From Parasponia andersonii (Eukaryota; Streptophyta; Magnoliopsida; Rosales; Cannabaceae): a stretch of DNA of 64,000 nucleotides. The DNA is taken from contig JXTB01000225.1 of NCBI GenBank assembly GCA_002914805.1, forward strand, positions 25,263 through 89,262, given 5' to 3'. This document shows positions 1-11,585 of this stretch, one piece after another. Each line of letters opens with the position of its first letter. Position 1 is the stretch's first letter. A model generated the notes under the pieces. That model saw nothing but the letters and a program-made list of their open reading frames with translations. It was not told the DNA's origin and searched no databases. Both the position numbers and the translations under genes were made by a program.

Positions 1-665
1 GGAGGCCGTGTAGATCGCCTTTGTGTTGGGCAGAACCAAAAGAGCATGTTACTCTCGAACCTGAACTGATTGAGGAGACTACTAAGAAGATCAAAGATAT
101 CCAAGAGAGACTCAAAGAGATTCAGAGTCGCCAGAAGAGTTATTCTGACCCGAAGAGGCACGAGGTAGAGTTCGATACTGGTGATTCCGTATTCTTGAAA
201 GTGACTCCAAGGCGAGGTGTTACAAGATTTGGAGTTAAGGGTAAGCTTGCTCCGAGGTATATTGGTCCCTTTGAGATCACAGAGAGAATTGGACCAGTGG
301 CATATCGCTTGAATCTACCTGCACAGTTGGGTCACGTGCATAATGTGTTTCATGTGTTGATGTTGAAGAAGTACACGCTGGACCCATCTCATGTTGTTCA
401 GTACATGCATGTACCGATCCAAGAGGATGTGTCCTATGAAGAGCAGCCTATTCGCTTGTTGGCTAGAGAGTTGAAGGTGCTTCGCAACAGAGAGATACCA
501 CTTGTCAAGGTGCTTTGGGAACATCACAAAGAGGACGAGGCTACTTGGGAACTCGAGACAGAGATATACGAGAAGTACCCTCATTTGTTTAACTTTCAGT
601 TAGAAGTTGTATTGTCATGTAAAACCTTAACTTGTATTTTGAATTTCGGGACGAAATTCTTATAA
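1..665 (+). CDS. 3' end of Ty3/gypsy pol (integrase tail plus chromodomain), Tekay/Del type
   Basis: This is the last ~220 codons of a gypsy polyprotein whose start lies before the window. The frame is open from base 3 and stops at TAA 663-665. The first residues, [16 protein letters not shown], are the conserved patch after the integrase core. A helical [20 protein letters not shown] segment follows, then the [21 protein letters not shown] block (SH3-like integrase tail). The end, with [21 protein letters not shown] and KYPHLF, is a chromodomain of the kind plant chromoviruses use to steer integration toward heterochromatin. No internal stop is visible, unlike every other pol remnant here, so this copy is relatively young. 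The sequence shows the domains; the chromodomain targeting role is family knowledge. Confidence 0.9.
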   Translation, partial: RPCRSPLCWAEPKEHVTLEPELIEETTKKIKDIQERLKEIQSRQKSYSDPKRHEVEFDTGDSVFLKVTPRRGVTRFGVKGKLAPRYIGPFEITERIGPVAYRLNLPAQLGHVHNVFHVLMLKKYTLDPSHVVQYMHVPIQEDVSYEEQPIRLLARELKVLRNREIPLVKVLWEHHKEDEATWELETEIYEKYPHLFNFQLEVVLSCKTLTCILNFGTKFL

Positions 666-676
666 GGAGGGGAGAA
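662..676 (+). other. Polypurine tract of gypsy A
   Basis: A purine-rich run with core AAGGAGGGGAGAA lies between the pol stop codon and the LTR start. It is the expected plus-strand primer for reverse transcription. The same tract appears in reverse complement next to the gypsy D LTR at 30140-30153. Confidence 0.8.
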
Positions 677-2319
677 TATAAAAACCCAAAACTTTCGAGG
701 CTAATTTGGACATTTTACCAATTTTTTGGATAAAATATTGTGTGGACTAATTTGTAAAAGTTTTGTACAGAGGGACTAAATTGAAAATTTTGGGGGACTA
801 GATTGATAGAGATTTGAAATTTTGGGGACTTATGTACAATTTTTGAAAAAATTGCACAGCCCTATAAGGTTGGGCTACGTGGCCCTGCTCAACCAATCCC
901 CTCTCTTCTTTTCTCTCTCTCTCTCCTCGAAAATCTCTTTCTCTCTCCTCTCTCGGATCTCTTTCGGCCGCACCACCGCAGGACTGCCTCAGGCCACCGT
1001 CCGCCACCCCAACCAGCCGGCGAGCCTCTGCCAGGTTGCCACGAAACTCCGCCGCCCCTCGCCGCTTGCTGTCGCTGCCTGTGTCGCCGGAAAAAGCCAT
1101 TGATGCCGTTTTGACCCATTTCGGTTTTTCCGTCACCGGCGACGATTCTGGCCACCATTTGGTCTCAAACTGGTCCCATTGGATTCGTATCGTTGCAAGG
1201 ATCATCAAGATATATATATATATATATATCTCAACTCCATTTTGCCCGGATTGAAAGTTGCCATTTTTGGGCATTTCGAGTTTATGGTTGTTGTTCTCGA
1301 TCCGGCCGTTGGATTGTGTTTTTGGCTACATTTTTGGAATGTACTCGGAAAATGGAGAAGTTTGATATATATATATTGTGTTGTTTGGTGATCGGCACAA
1401 AAATCGAGATCGGACGGTCAAGATTTTATCTCGTTGTGCGTGCCACCGGTACGGTGTGGGCCCGGACCCGAATTGGACAAGTTATATGTCTAACCTAGCT
1501 ATTTTGGGTGCTAGTAATTCAGTGAAGAGGTCCGTTTATGGAATTGAAGCTCCAGTGAGAAAGTTGGTTTTTCGCACGAGGACGATTGAGGGCTTGGAAT
1601 TGATTCACGACACTCCGGGTGATCGTCAACGATACCTTGAAGACTTAATAGCATGGTGTCGCTATTCTGTTGAGCTAGGGGTTTAGTTACCTTCGTTTTA
1701 TACCGTTTTTGATTTAAAACTTATTTTCTACAGCATATAAGAACAAGCGTGTTTTAAATGATTTGAATTATATGTGATGGAATCTGGTTATATGATATAT
1801 ACTATACTACTCTGGGAATTTGCTGTGTGCAGGTTATTTTGGGTATATCATAAATAGGGCCGTTATGCTGCCCGTTTTTCTATAAAACTCTATTATACAT
1901 GTTTTACTGAAAAACCAGAGTACAGTCATTTTTACCCTTCAGTTCTGTATTGCACGTGTCATAGGATCATACATGAGCACCGTGTTAGCATCGTGGGTTT
2001 TACAGTGTGGCGCCACATGCCCCACCGTCGATGAAAGTCCGTAAACTCGTGCGAGGTCTTGTTACTTCTGATTACCTCCCCATTTGGCAGGTGTAGGCAA
2101 TTCAGTTGCCCTTCCAGGTTTGGTAGGCGACACATGGTTGTCCCTACCGGGTATGGGCTTAGGTATTAGGTAGGCTGTTAGGTACACTTAGTGCCATCAT
2201 CCTGGGTTTCCACAGATGAGAGGATGTGAGCTTATGGGTATGGGTTGATTTGTGTCAAGTGCATATGGAGTGATGGTTTTGATTACACTGTTATATATAT
2301 ATATTGGCTCCCGGTTTGG

Positions 2320-2354
<35 letters not shown>

Positions 2355-2906
2355 ATGTATGTTTTGGATTTGAACTAACCATACAGGAGATTCCCATCAC
2401 TAAACTGCTTTTCCCCGAGGTAATTTTCCTACTGGGCATTGTATGCTCACCCCCCTACCTTCCTCCTCAGGTGGTGTCCAGTGCGATCTTGGTGATTAAG
2501 AGGAGTAAGAGGTCATCCTGATTGCAGTTCGTCTCTTGGTAATGCTAGGAGTTTGTTGTCGTAGTCTTTGGACTATTTGGATTTTTTGTTAGTATTGAAC
2601 CAAGATTACTGCTTTCTATTTTGTCTGCAAACTTATGTATGCCATTCTGGTATTTGACTTCTGTTGTGGATGATGATGATGATGGGTTTTGAAATTTATT
2701 TCATGTTTTTAAGTAATTGTTCAATTTATGTTTGATGGTGTTTATGAACTGTGGGAGTGGTTCATGGGATGGAATTCTATTTATTTTATTTAAATGGACT
2801 GTTTTTATAAAAACTAGAACTTTTGATACTTTTCAAATAAATTAAGGAATTTCCCACCTTTGTGAAATTCCCCTTCTGCCACTAGCCCGGGTTTTGGGTC
2901 GTTACA
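677..2906 (+). repeat. 3' LTR of gypsy A (Tekay/Del type), 2230 bp
   Basis: The LTR starts right after the polypurine tract. Its first bases read TATAAAAACCC where the related gypsy D LTR reads TGTAAAAAC, so the terminal TG has decayed. It ends GGGTCGTTACA at 2906. The whole LTR is collinear in reverse complement with the gypsy D LTR at 35780-37962. Inside are a CT-rich then GC-rich block (895-1190), (TA)n runs at 1208-1230 and 2321-2349, and a GATGAT run near 2668. The flanking bases at 2907 belong to an Athila LTR, so gypsy A is inserted into that element. The other end, and hence the target-site duplication, lies outside the window. Confidence 0.9.
1880..1887 (+). promoter_or_regulatory. 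Candidate TATA box of the gypsy A LTR promoter
   Basis: CTATAAAA sits in a stretch (CCCGTTTTTCTATAAAA) that is conserved at the matching place in the gypsy D LTR (near 36776-36792, reverse strand). Conservation between two diverged LTRs and the TATA form suggest the RNA polymerase II start of the U3/R region. No transcript evidence is available. Confidence 0.35.
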
Positions 2907-3404
2907 TGCAACCTTTGTATTATTTCTATGTAACTTGTGCAACCTTTGTGTGAGAATTACCAAAGTTAATGAGTCTAATCAATTTATCTTAGAAGTAATA
3001 TATTATCTTGTTTAGACATTTTCACTTATGTCTTAGAAAAGAGTGGTGAATACATTAGGATTCTCAGTTGTCAATTCTAAATAGATAATTGTGTATGAGA
3101 AAAAGAAGTAGTTTTTAGAAGTTAGAGGGTAGATTTCATCATTAGATCTCTTATTATTACTTTAAGAACTAGTTTTGGTTGCTTAATTTCATTCTCTATT
3201 CTTACATTTTACTTTGTTATTTACTTTTTATTTATCGCACAAAACCATCAATTATTATTGTTTGAATAAACTAGGAACTAGTTTCAGTTAGTACTTAGTA
3301 TTTGTGAATCGAGTACTCCAAATGGAATCAACACTCTCTTACTTCTATATTATTTGTTACGACCCGTGTACTTACGGTGTTTGTGTGCTAGAAAAAGCTC
3401 AACA
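2907..3404 (+). repeat. 3' part of the Athila 5' LTR
   Basis: The stretch matches 8986-9450 of the 3' LTR closely: both carry the ACCTTTGTGTGAGAATTA, GTTTAGACATTTTCACTT and GAAAAAGCTCAACA blocks. It begins abruptly at the gypsy A LTR end (2906) and finishes at CAACA before the primer-binding site. An 11-base GCAACCTTTGT word occurs twice, 31 bp apart, near its left edge. Confidence 0.85.
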
Positions 3405-3406
3405 AG

Positions 3407-3425
3407 TTTTTGGTGTCGTTGCTGG
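3407..3425 (+). other. Primer-binding site of the Athila-like element
   Basis: TTTTTGGTGTCGTTGCTGG directly follows the LTR end. Athila elements carry a TTTTTGGCGCCGTTGCCGG-type site here; the differences from it are C-to-T type changes, as expected from methylated-cytosine decay. Confidence 0.7.
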
Positions 3426-3524
3426 TGAGTACGGTGATTTACTACTTGTTAGTACTAATATCTCTTAGTTTCAATTTAATTCAAATTTTTTCTTTTTGTT
3501 GTGAATCTCAGGTACTTAATTTCA

Positions 3525-5010
3525 CTATATGAGATACATGAGGAGTGTAGACTTCTTACATTCAATCCTGAGATTGAGCATACGTTGAGGGAAATTCGAA
3601 GACAAAGGAATCAAGGAGCCAACCTTCAAGAAGCTTTGGGAGACTGAGACAACGCTAGACCTTAGAGGGACTTTACAGTTCCTATCCTAGAAGGTTTCAG
3701 TCCTAGCATTCGGAGGCCGGCTACCAATTCCACCAACTTTGAGTTAAAGCCGACAGTCATTCAGATGGTACAAACTATGTGCCAATTTGGTGGCTTACCA
3801 AGTGATGATCCTAACCAATATATCATGAATTTGTTTTAAGATATACGACACATTCAAGCACAATGGGGTTAGCGAGGATGCCATCGCTTGAGGTTGTTCC
3901 CATTCTCCTTGACGAACAAGGCTAAGGGCTAGTTGGACACCTTACCTTTGAGATCAATCACTACATGGGATGACTTAGCTAATTTCTTGCCAAGTTCTTC
4001 TCTCCAGCCAAGACCACTAAGATGAGGAACAACATCACTTCCTTTGTGCAATTTGATAATAAATCCTTGTATGAAGCTTAGGAGCACTATAAAGAGTTGA
4101 TGAGGAAGTGTCCACACCATGGAATACCGAAGAGGCTTCTCATTCAAACATTCTATAATGGGTTGATGGATCATTTGTAAGCCATTGTAGATGTCGTAGT
4201 TGGTAGTGTATTGATGGGAAAATCAACGAATGATACCTACGAGTTATTAGAAGAAATGGCGGTGAACAACTACCAATGGCCTTCCGAGCATGTCAATCCA
4301 AGGAGAGTTGCTAGTGTTAATGAGTTAGAATTTATTTATACATTGGTAGCTCAAGTTAGTGTATTGACCAAGAATGTGGAGCTGGTGACTAAGAAGCTCA
4401 ATTCAGTGGCAGTCGAAGAAGTGCATGCAACCCAAAGTCCAGTTGGTGCTTGTGAGCAATAAGGCGACAATTACTTGAGCTCTTATTGCTCCGTGAACAT
4501 GGAGTCAGCTCACTTTGTGGGGAATTATAACCAGACATACCACAATAATCCCTACTCCAACTCTTATAATCCAGGATAGAGAAGCCATCCAAATTTCTCT
4601 TAGAGTAACCAAAACCAACAAGGATAGAATCTAAATGCAAGATCAATGCAACATCAAGGATTCTAGGATCCAGAGCAATCACCACAAGAGAAGAAGTCAT
4701 CTATGAAGGAGTTTCTTATGCAATACATTACAAAGAACGAAGCCAACCTCTAGAACTAAACGGCCATTATGAGAACCTTAAAGACACAACTTGGCCAATT
4801 AGCCAATTTTATATCTAACCAGCCTCAAGGGGCATTGCCCAGCAATATCAAAGTAAATCCAAGAAATCAGGGCTAGGAGCATTGCAATGCCATTACATTG
4901 AGAAGTGAGAAAGAGATATTGAAACCTATTGAGAAGCTTACTTCACTATCTAAGCTAATTGTTGAAGAAGTTGTTGGGGGAAGAGTGAGCTAAAGAGAAT
5001 GATGGAGAGA
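3525..5010 (+). pseudogene. Athila-type gag, decayed
   Basis: Conceptual translation with frame changes gives an Athila gag order. First come the N-terminal TLREIRRQRNQGANLQEAL region and the capsid signature with IRRPATNSTNFELKPTVIQM, FGGLPSDDPN, LFPFSLTNKAKG and ITTWDDLANF. Next are the KCPHHGIP-type and FYNGL-type pieces and the VNNYQWPSEH segment (4211-4462). The C-terminal QLGQLANFISNQPQGALPSN and NAITLRSEKE blocks end at about 4920. Many stops (for example near 3646, 3838 and 4464) and frameshifts break it. The longest open stretch is 83 codons. It is not translatable as one protein. The product would have been the structural capsid protein of the particle. Confidence 0.8.
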
Positions 5011-5079
5011 AGCCAATTGAAGATCCGAGCATTAGGAGATCCCTCAACATCATTACTAAAGCCATGTCCTTTCAATCCA

Positions 5080-5800
5080 CCATTGCTTTTTCCTCAACGC
5101 TTCTAAAAGAAGAAGCTAGACTAACAATTCTCCAAGTTCTTGAAAGTGTTCAAGCAATTGTACATCAACATTCCCTTTACTGAGGAACTTGAGCAAATAC
5201 CGAGATATGTTAAGTTCATGAAAGAGATCCTTTCCAAGAAAAGAAGATTGGAGGAATAATAAACCATCGCTCTTATAGAGGATTGTAGCTCCATTCTTCA
5301 AAACATGCTTTCTCCTAAGCTTGAAGATCTAGGAAGCTTCAACATCTTATGCACTATTGGCGATCATTTCTTCGGTAAGGCCTTATGTGATTTGGGAGCT
5401 AGTGTCAATCTAATGCCATTTTCTATGTTTCGAAAGCTTGGTTTGGGTGAAGTAAGGCCAACTACGATAATGCTCTAATTTATAGATAGGTCGATAAAGT
5501 ATCCAAGAAGAACCATTGAGAATGTGCTTATGAAGGTAGACAAGTTATTCTTCCCTGCAGATTTCATTATTCTTGACATTAGATGAAAATCTTCCAATCA
5601 TTCTTAGAAGACTGTTCTTAGCAACCAGAAGGATAGTGATTAATGTGTACAAAGGAGAACTTATCATGAAAGTAGAGGATCAAGTGATATCCTTCAATAT
5701 GTTCAAAGAGGCGGATTCTCCTAGTAACATCAATGACTGTTATAGAGTTGACTTGGTGAAGGAGATTATTGAAGACAATTCCTTCTAGGAAGCTTCTATT
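5080..5800 (+). pseudogene. Athila-type aspartic protease region, decayed
   Basis: The translation contains LEDLGSFNILCTIGDHFFGK followed by ALCDLGASVNLMP at about 5385-5415. This is a retroviral-type aspartic protease active site with DLGAS in place of the DTG seen in other groups, as usual for Athila. The ENVLMKVDKLFFPADF flap-side text (to about 5570) and ENLPIILRRLFLATRR (5582-5630) follow, the latter after a frameshift. The last open part reads to the stop at 5786-5788. Stops and at least two frameshifts make it inactive. Confidence 0.75.
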
Positions 5801-5939
5801 GTTCACCTTGTTCAGGTAGAAGCAAAGAAACTCTAGAGAACACCAATGTTATGGAATCCCCTTAACATTCTTTCAAGTCCAATCCTCTAGATAAAGCTAT
5901 AGAGCCTTTGCTATCCTCCTCCAACCATCATAAGCCATA

Positions 5940-6233
5940 CAAGAAAGATACAAGGAAGAAGGGAGTGAAGAAGAAGAAGCATGGTGATTATCACTTTAAA
6001 CCAGGACCAAGAGGTGTGGTTAGTCCATCTTGTCTAAAACACTTCCCAGGCAAGCTCAAGTCAAGATAATTAGGACCATCCAAAGAGACTAATACGTTTT
6101 CATACGATGCAACTAAAGTGGAAACGAAGAGCCCAGCTGGAAGAATCAAGGTGAATGTTCAACAGCTTAAGGATTACCTTGGAGGAGAGCTTGATCGAGC
6201 TAAATCACCCATTGTCTCACCCAATCCTCCATG
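5940..6233 (+). pseudogene. Post-integrase tail of Athila pol
   Basis: The frame reads FKPGPRGVVSPSCLKHFPGK, then LKSR-stop-LGPSKETNTFSY and VNVQQLKDYLGGELDRAK. This is the conserved end of Athila pol after integrase. It sits only about 200 bp after the protease remnant, so roughly 2.5 kb of coding DNA for RT, RNase H and the integrase core (size inferred from the family) is absent. A stop codon (6067-6069) interrupts it. Confidence 0.7.
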
Positions 6234-8008
6234 AGGAGTAGCTATGTCAAGCTAGGGATGTTAAACAAACGCTACTTGGGAGGCAATCCAAGTTGAGAGG
6301 AAAATATATTTTAAAGTTAGTGATGTGTTTGTTTTGGAGTCAAGTGATGAAGGTATTGGTGGAATGACTTAATTGCTGAAAAAAATAAAGTACGTAGGCA
6401 TTTTAGCACCCAATAGCTCAAAATGGTGTCCCAGCACCATTCTGGGGTGCTAAAATCAGAAACTTGGTGCCACAGTACCAAATAATGGCACTCTAGCACC
6501 AATTTCATCAAGAATCCCAAGTTTTGGTGTAGCGGTGCCACCGGTCGGGAAAAAAAAACTTAAAACTTACTCTAGTGTGACATTGTCATTAGTACCACTG
6601 TGAGCTAAAAGTGATCAACTTGACAACCACCGTACCTTCGAGGTCGACTGAGCAGCTTTCAATTAGGTAAGTACTCATTCCTCATTGCTATTTCATGTTT
6701 AGTGTATTCAGGACAATACACATTTTAAATTTGGGGGGAGTGTCTAGCACTTACTTGCTTTGTATTCGTGAGTATTTTAATTGGTCAAACTTTTAAATTG
6801 TTTTCCTTGTGTTTTATTTTACTCTATTAAAAATCTTTATTTGTTTCTTAGTATATTTTTTTTCTTTTGTTTATTTATTTGATTGTGTGTGGTGTGGAGC
6901 TTTTGTCGGAGGTTAATAGTAGATGATATGACTGGGAGTATATGTGAAATAACTCTTTGGAAACATTTAGTATCATCACTGTCTGTGTGCTTAAATCTTT
7001 TTTGATTTTTCTTTGTGAACAACTCTTAAAAACATTTTGCACATAGTTATGAGCATTTAGCCTTGAATTGCTTAGAGTAGTTTTATGCTTGTAGCTTAGA
7101 AAATTATTTTGAGTCTCTTGTCATCTGAGAACCCATTTAATTGTCAATCGAGACGAAATCCTAGGTAGCATGAAAATCAAAGAAATAATGTAGACCATTT
7201 TGGATCGGTTGAGCCTTTTAAGCCTACCCTTTAAATGTGATATCCTTAGTCATCCCCTTTGAGCTAATTTCTCAGTCTTTTTTATTTTGTAAGCCAATAA
7301 ACTCTTTTTACTAAGAAATATTTTCCCAAAGAACCTCACTTCATACCATAGATGCTTGAAAGCATATTTTAAAACTTGTAATGAAGTGTGAGTAGTTTAT
7401 GAAGAACGAAAAGAGAAAATCATTTGAAGGAAGAAGTTTGGCTACCTTAAACTAGTAGTCAGGTTTAAAAAACATTTGAAAATTAGTCAAAAACTAAGTT
7501 TGGGAGAAATTGTTGTGGTATTCTTGAGAGAATAGTATTCATTGAGCAAAATGATATCTATGGTGTGAATAAGTCTAAATGACACCATTCCATCTATCTA
7601 TACCCAAGCCTTGCACTACAAACTGATTAAAGATCTATTAATCTTCAATTTAGTACTATTCTATATTAGTGGAGATTGACATGAAAAGCGGGTGTATGAG
7701 ATGACTGCCTCACTTTTATTGAGATAGTTCTTAGTGTGTATCCTAAGTCTGCATAAAATTATCTGAGTGTGAAAGGCAAATATAAGCAACTATTACACAC
7801 ACATACAAAGAGTTGCAAACTATGCCAAGCTGCCACCAGAACTGAAATTCTAAACTTTTGTGACGCTTTTCGTTTCCTTTAAGTTGTTTATATCCTTTAG
7901 AGAGTGATGAGAGAAGGTTGACCTCAGTTAAAAGCTCCATTTATGTGTCTTGAATTGTGCATTTGTGTTGTTTTAGCTCAAGAACGAGCTTTAACTTAAG
8001 TTTGAGGG
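6234..8008 (+). other. Athila 3' noncoding region with polypurine tracts; no env frame
   Basis: There is no sustained reading frame. A GTCAAGCTA...GTTAAACAAACGC...GGGAGGCAA stretch (6243-6290) is the usual Athila sequence after pol. A purine tract AAATTTGGGGGGAGTG lies at 6726-6741, a second AAGTTTGGGAGAAA near 7496, and the one next to the 3' LTR reads TTAAGTTTGAGGG (7996-8008). Some Athila elements have an env-like ORF here; none is visible. Bases 6400-6545 carry several GTGCC/GGCAC words, discussed in the findings. Confidence 0.6.
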
Positions 8009-9450
8009 TATTTGATTAGTGTATTTTATATTTATCTTTACTATACTTTCGAGCTTAAGAATTGCTCATCTTTGAGCTCTTTTTACATATTTTCTTGTTT
8101 TTGATTCATATTTCAGGTGAGAAATCGTTGAGAGAAGATTTCTGACTTTTCAAGTGAAACTGAAGCTAAACTAAGGCAATTTTGATCATTGGCGAGAAAA
8201 AATAAACGAACAACGTTTTAACAGTGTGTAGTAATGCCAAGAATATGGAAAGAACTGGGCGTTGCAGTGCTAACTTGGTGCCACAGCACCAAAAGTTCTA
8301 GTAACTTTGTGTTGCGGTGCCAGGAAGTAGTGCTGTAGGATAAATGGTGTGGCACTGCAGTGCCATGCTGCCGTAGCGCCGTTCCCTAGGTATTGTGGCA
8401 TCGCAGCGCCATAAAGTGTAAATATAATGCAGAATTCCTAGATTGGGGCCAGTTGGCTTCTTCTTTATAAACTCTCTTACACTCATCTAATCAAGGACGA
8501 CTGGGGAACAAAAACTTTAGCAGTCAAGGGTTCTAAAGGCTACTCCAATAGAGAAAATAACATCAAGGAGAGAATTCAAGAAGAAGGAGAAATCAGATTA
8601 AAAGCTTTAAATGAGTTTTTTCTATCTCTTACTCTTATCTTTTTCTCTTCTAATTTCTATAGAATGATTATGTATCAATTTTTATATATTTTTTGTGAAT
8701 CATTTTGTATGAACATGAGCCAAACTCCATTTCTAGGAAGGCAATTGAACCTCTAATGTAATCCAACTATATTATTTTCTTATATTGTTCTTGATATCCA
8801 TTGTGAGTTGATTGTTCTATCTTGAGTTTAATGCATCTATTTACTTGGCCATTAAATAGAGTTGTGTTGTGAAGTCTCTATGAACTTGGGAAGGGGAATA
8901 TAGGTTTTGATATAGATAAAACAACATAAGATTGTCTAGTATAGGATGAGTTTGTATAGAATAGGAATATAGCTATGTAACTTATACAACCTTTGTGTGA
9001 GAATTAGTAAACTTAATGAGTCTAATCAATTTATGTTAGGAGTAACATATTATCTTGTTTAGACATTTTCACTTATGTCTTAGAAAAGAGTGGTGAATAC
9101 ATTAGGATTCTCAGTTGTCAATTCTAAATTAATAATTGTATATGAGGAAAACAAGTAGTTAGAGGAGTTAGGGGGTAGATTGCATCCCTAGATCCCTTAT
9201 TATTGCTTTCAGAACTAGTTTTGGTTGCCTGATTTCGTTCTCTCTTCTTGCATTTTACTTTGTTATTTACTTTTTACTTCTTGCACAAAACCATCAATTA
9301 TTGTTGTTTGGATAAGTTAGGAACTAGTTTTGGTTAGTACTTAGTATTTCTGAATCAAGTACTCCATGTGGGATCGACACTCTCTTACTTCTATATTACT
9401 TGTTGTGACTCGTATACTTACGGTGTTTGTGTACTAGAAAAAGCTCAACA
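8009..9450 (+). repeat. Athila 3' LTR, 1442 bp
   Basis: It begins TATTTGATTAGTG (TG decayed to TA) right after a purine tract and ends AAAAGCTCAACA at 9450. Its last 465 bp match the 5' LTR fragment at 2907-3404. At 8250-8420 there is a cluster of GTGCCACAGCACC-type words. A TTTATAAA at 8464-8471 could be the promoter TATA box. Confidence 0.8.
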
Positions 9451-11572
9451 GTTAGGTTGATACTTAGTTATTCACAATTATTCACATCCTTTTAGGGTTA
9501 TGCCTTAGAAACTGCTATGTACATGCTTAATAGAGTTCCTTCTAAGTCAGTACCTAAGATGCCATTCGAACTATAGAAAGGATATAAATCTAGTCTACAT
9601 CATATCCATATTTGGGATTATCCAGCATACGTACTGAAAAGGAAAATGACTAAGTTAGAATCACAATTGAATTATGTCTATTTGTAGGTTATCCAAAAGA
9701 AACAATAGCATATTTTCTATAGTACTGAAGAAAAAAAAGTGTTTGTGAGTACAAATACTACTCTCTTTGATGAAAACTCTATGAAAGATTTCAAGCCCAA
9801 AAGTAAGTTAGCTCTTGAAGAATTAACTGATGATGTTATCAGCTAATCTATAGAAGATAAGATTGAGAAAGCACTTAGGAAGAATGAATCACTTGAAACT
9901 TAATACACATCAGATCTTCATTGTAGTTGGAGAGTTGTGAGACAACTTGAAAGATACTTGAAAATAAGAGAGTCTTGTAACCATAAATTTGACTCTTATA
10001 CCTATAATGAGGCAATGGATGATGTTGATAAAGATCTCTGGCAAAAGACAATAGGATCTAAAATGGAGTCCATGTACTCTAATAAGATCTGGGAACTAGT
10101 AGATCCACCTGAAAGGATAAAACCCATTGGATATAAGTGGGTCTATCAAAGAAAGAGAGGAGTAGATAGGATAGTGGAGACTTTCAAGGCATGGTTAGTT
10201 GTAAAAGGTTATAGACAGAAGGAAGCAATCGACTATGAAGAAATATTCTCTCCTATAGCTATGATCAAGTCTGTTTGTATACTCTTATCCTTCACTGCAT
10301 CTCTTGATTATAAGATATGGCAACTAGACATCAAGACTGCATTTTTGAATAGCAATCTTGATGAACATATCTATATGATACAACCAGATAGATTCGTTAA
10401 AAAGGCCTAGGAAAGAAAAGTTTGTGAACTTAAGAGATCAATTTATGGACTCAAGCATGCATCTAGATCTTAGAACATAAGGTTTGATGAAGTAATTAAG
10501 TCTTATAGTTTTGAACAAAACATAGATGAACCTTGTGTCTATAAAAGAATTCAGGACAATAAAGTGATTTTCTAGTACTGTGTACTAATGATATTCTAAT
10601 CATTAGGAATGATGTTGGATCATTATCATCAGTAAAAGTCTAGTTAGCATAATAGTTTGATATAAAAGACCTAAAGTAAAGTTTGCTATGTTCTACGAAT
10701 ACAGATTCTATGAGACAAAAAGAACAAACGCAGAGCTTTATCACAGGCTTCATATATAGACAATATACTAGTCAGGTTTGTAATGCGTATTCCTAAGAAA
10801 GGTTTAATACCCTTTTGTAAAGGAATTTCGCTATCTAATAAGAATTCTCCTAAGATGGAAGAAGAGAAAGAACAGATGATCTATATTCCTTAAGCTTCGG
10901 CACTGGAAAATCTCATGTATGTTGTGTTTTGCACAATACCAGATATTTATTATGCTGTTGGGATTGTAAGTCGTTACCAATCTAATCCAAGACCTGAACA
11001 TTGGAATGCAGTTAAGCATATTCTAAAGTATCTTCAGAGAACTAGAAATTATATGCTTGTATATTCTTGAGAAGATCTAACACTTATTAGATATACTAAT
11101 TCAGATTTTCAATCTGATAAAGACTTTAGAAAATTAACCTCTGGTTCAGTCTTTACCTTTGGTGGTGGAGCCACTATATGGAGGAATATTAAGAAATCTT
11201 GTGTTGTGGACTCAACCATGGAAGCCGAATATGTGACAGCATCTGAAGCAGCTAAAGAGGTGGTCTAACTTCATAATTTCCTTATAGATCTAGAGGTAGT
11301 ACCTAGAGCACAGCAACTTAAAACACTCAACTGTTACAATAGTGGAGCAGTTGTAAACTCTAGAGAACCCAAAAGCCAAAAAAGGAAAAAATACAAAGAA
11401 AGAAAATTTCATGTACTCAAACAAATTGTTTTAAGAGGAGACATGATAGTGACTAAGATAGCGTCTATAGAGAAATTTGCTGATCCTTTTTACCAAATCT
11501 TTGGCTACCAAAGTATTTAAGGATTACCTAGAAGAAATAGGACTATGTGACATGTCACATCTACTTTAAAAG
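9451..11572 (+). pseudogene. Copia A pol: end of integrase, RT and RNase H, decayed
   Basis: Text resumes mid-integrase with GYALETAMYMLNRVPSKSVP after a stop. Then come the post-integrase YVLKRKMTKLESQLNYV and RT from 9937 (WQKTIGSKMESMYSNKIWEL, KWVYQRKRGVDRIVETFKA, WQLDIKTAFLNSNLDEHIYM). RT continues after stops through SIYGLKHASRS. The catalytic YVDD box reads TND in TNDILIIRND (about 10583), so the active aspartates are damaged. RNase H follows with GSVFTFGGGATIW, STMEAEYVTASEAAKEV and GAVVNS. The longest open frame is 157 codons (9937-10410). The 5' half lies beyond the Athila insertion, outside the window. Confidence 0.85.
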
Positions 11573-11585
11573 CCAAGTGGATGAT

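Larger units (their letters stand above)
2907..9450 (+). mobile_element. Athila-like Ty3/gypsy element, internally deleted, 5' LTR interrupted
   Basis: The element runs from a 5' LTR fragment (2907-3404) through an Athila-type primer-binding site, decayed gag, protease and the extreme end of pol to a 3' LTR (8009-9450). The two LTR ends align base for base over about 470 bp with modest divergence. RT, RNase H and the integrase core are missing: the protease text at about 5790 is followed about 200 bp later by post-integrase text. The remaining visible part is therefore non-autonomous. It is inserted in copia A, whose integrase region resumes at about 9451, and gypsy A is inserted in its 5' LTR. 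The 5' part of that LTR lies left of the window. Confidence 0.85.

Noticed and set aside
798..1274. 158-codon minus and 93-codon plus frames in the gypsy A LTR
   Set aside because: They overlap the CT- and GC-rich LTR block and run through a (TA)n tract. The same block in the gypsy D LTRs (29640-30003, 37440-37690) gives different broken frames.
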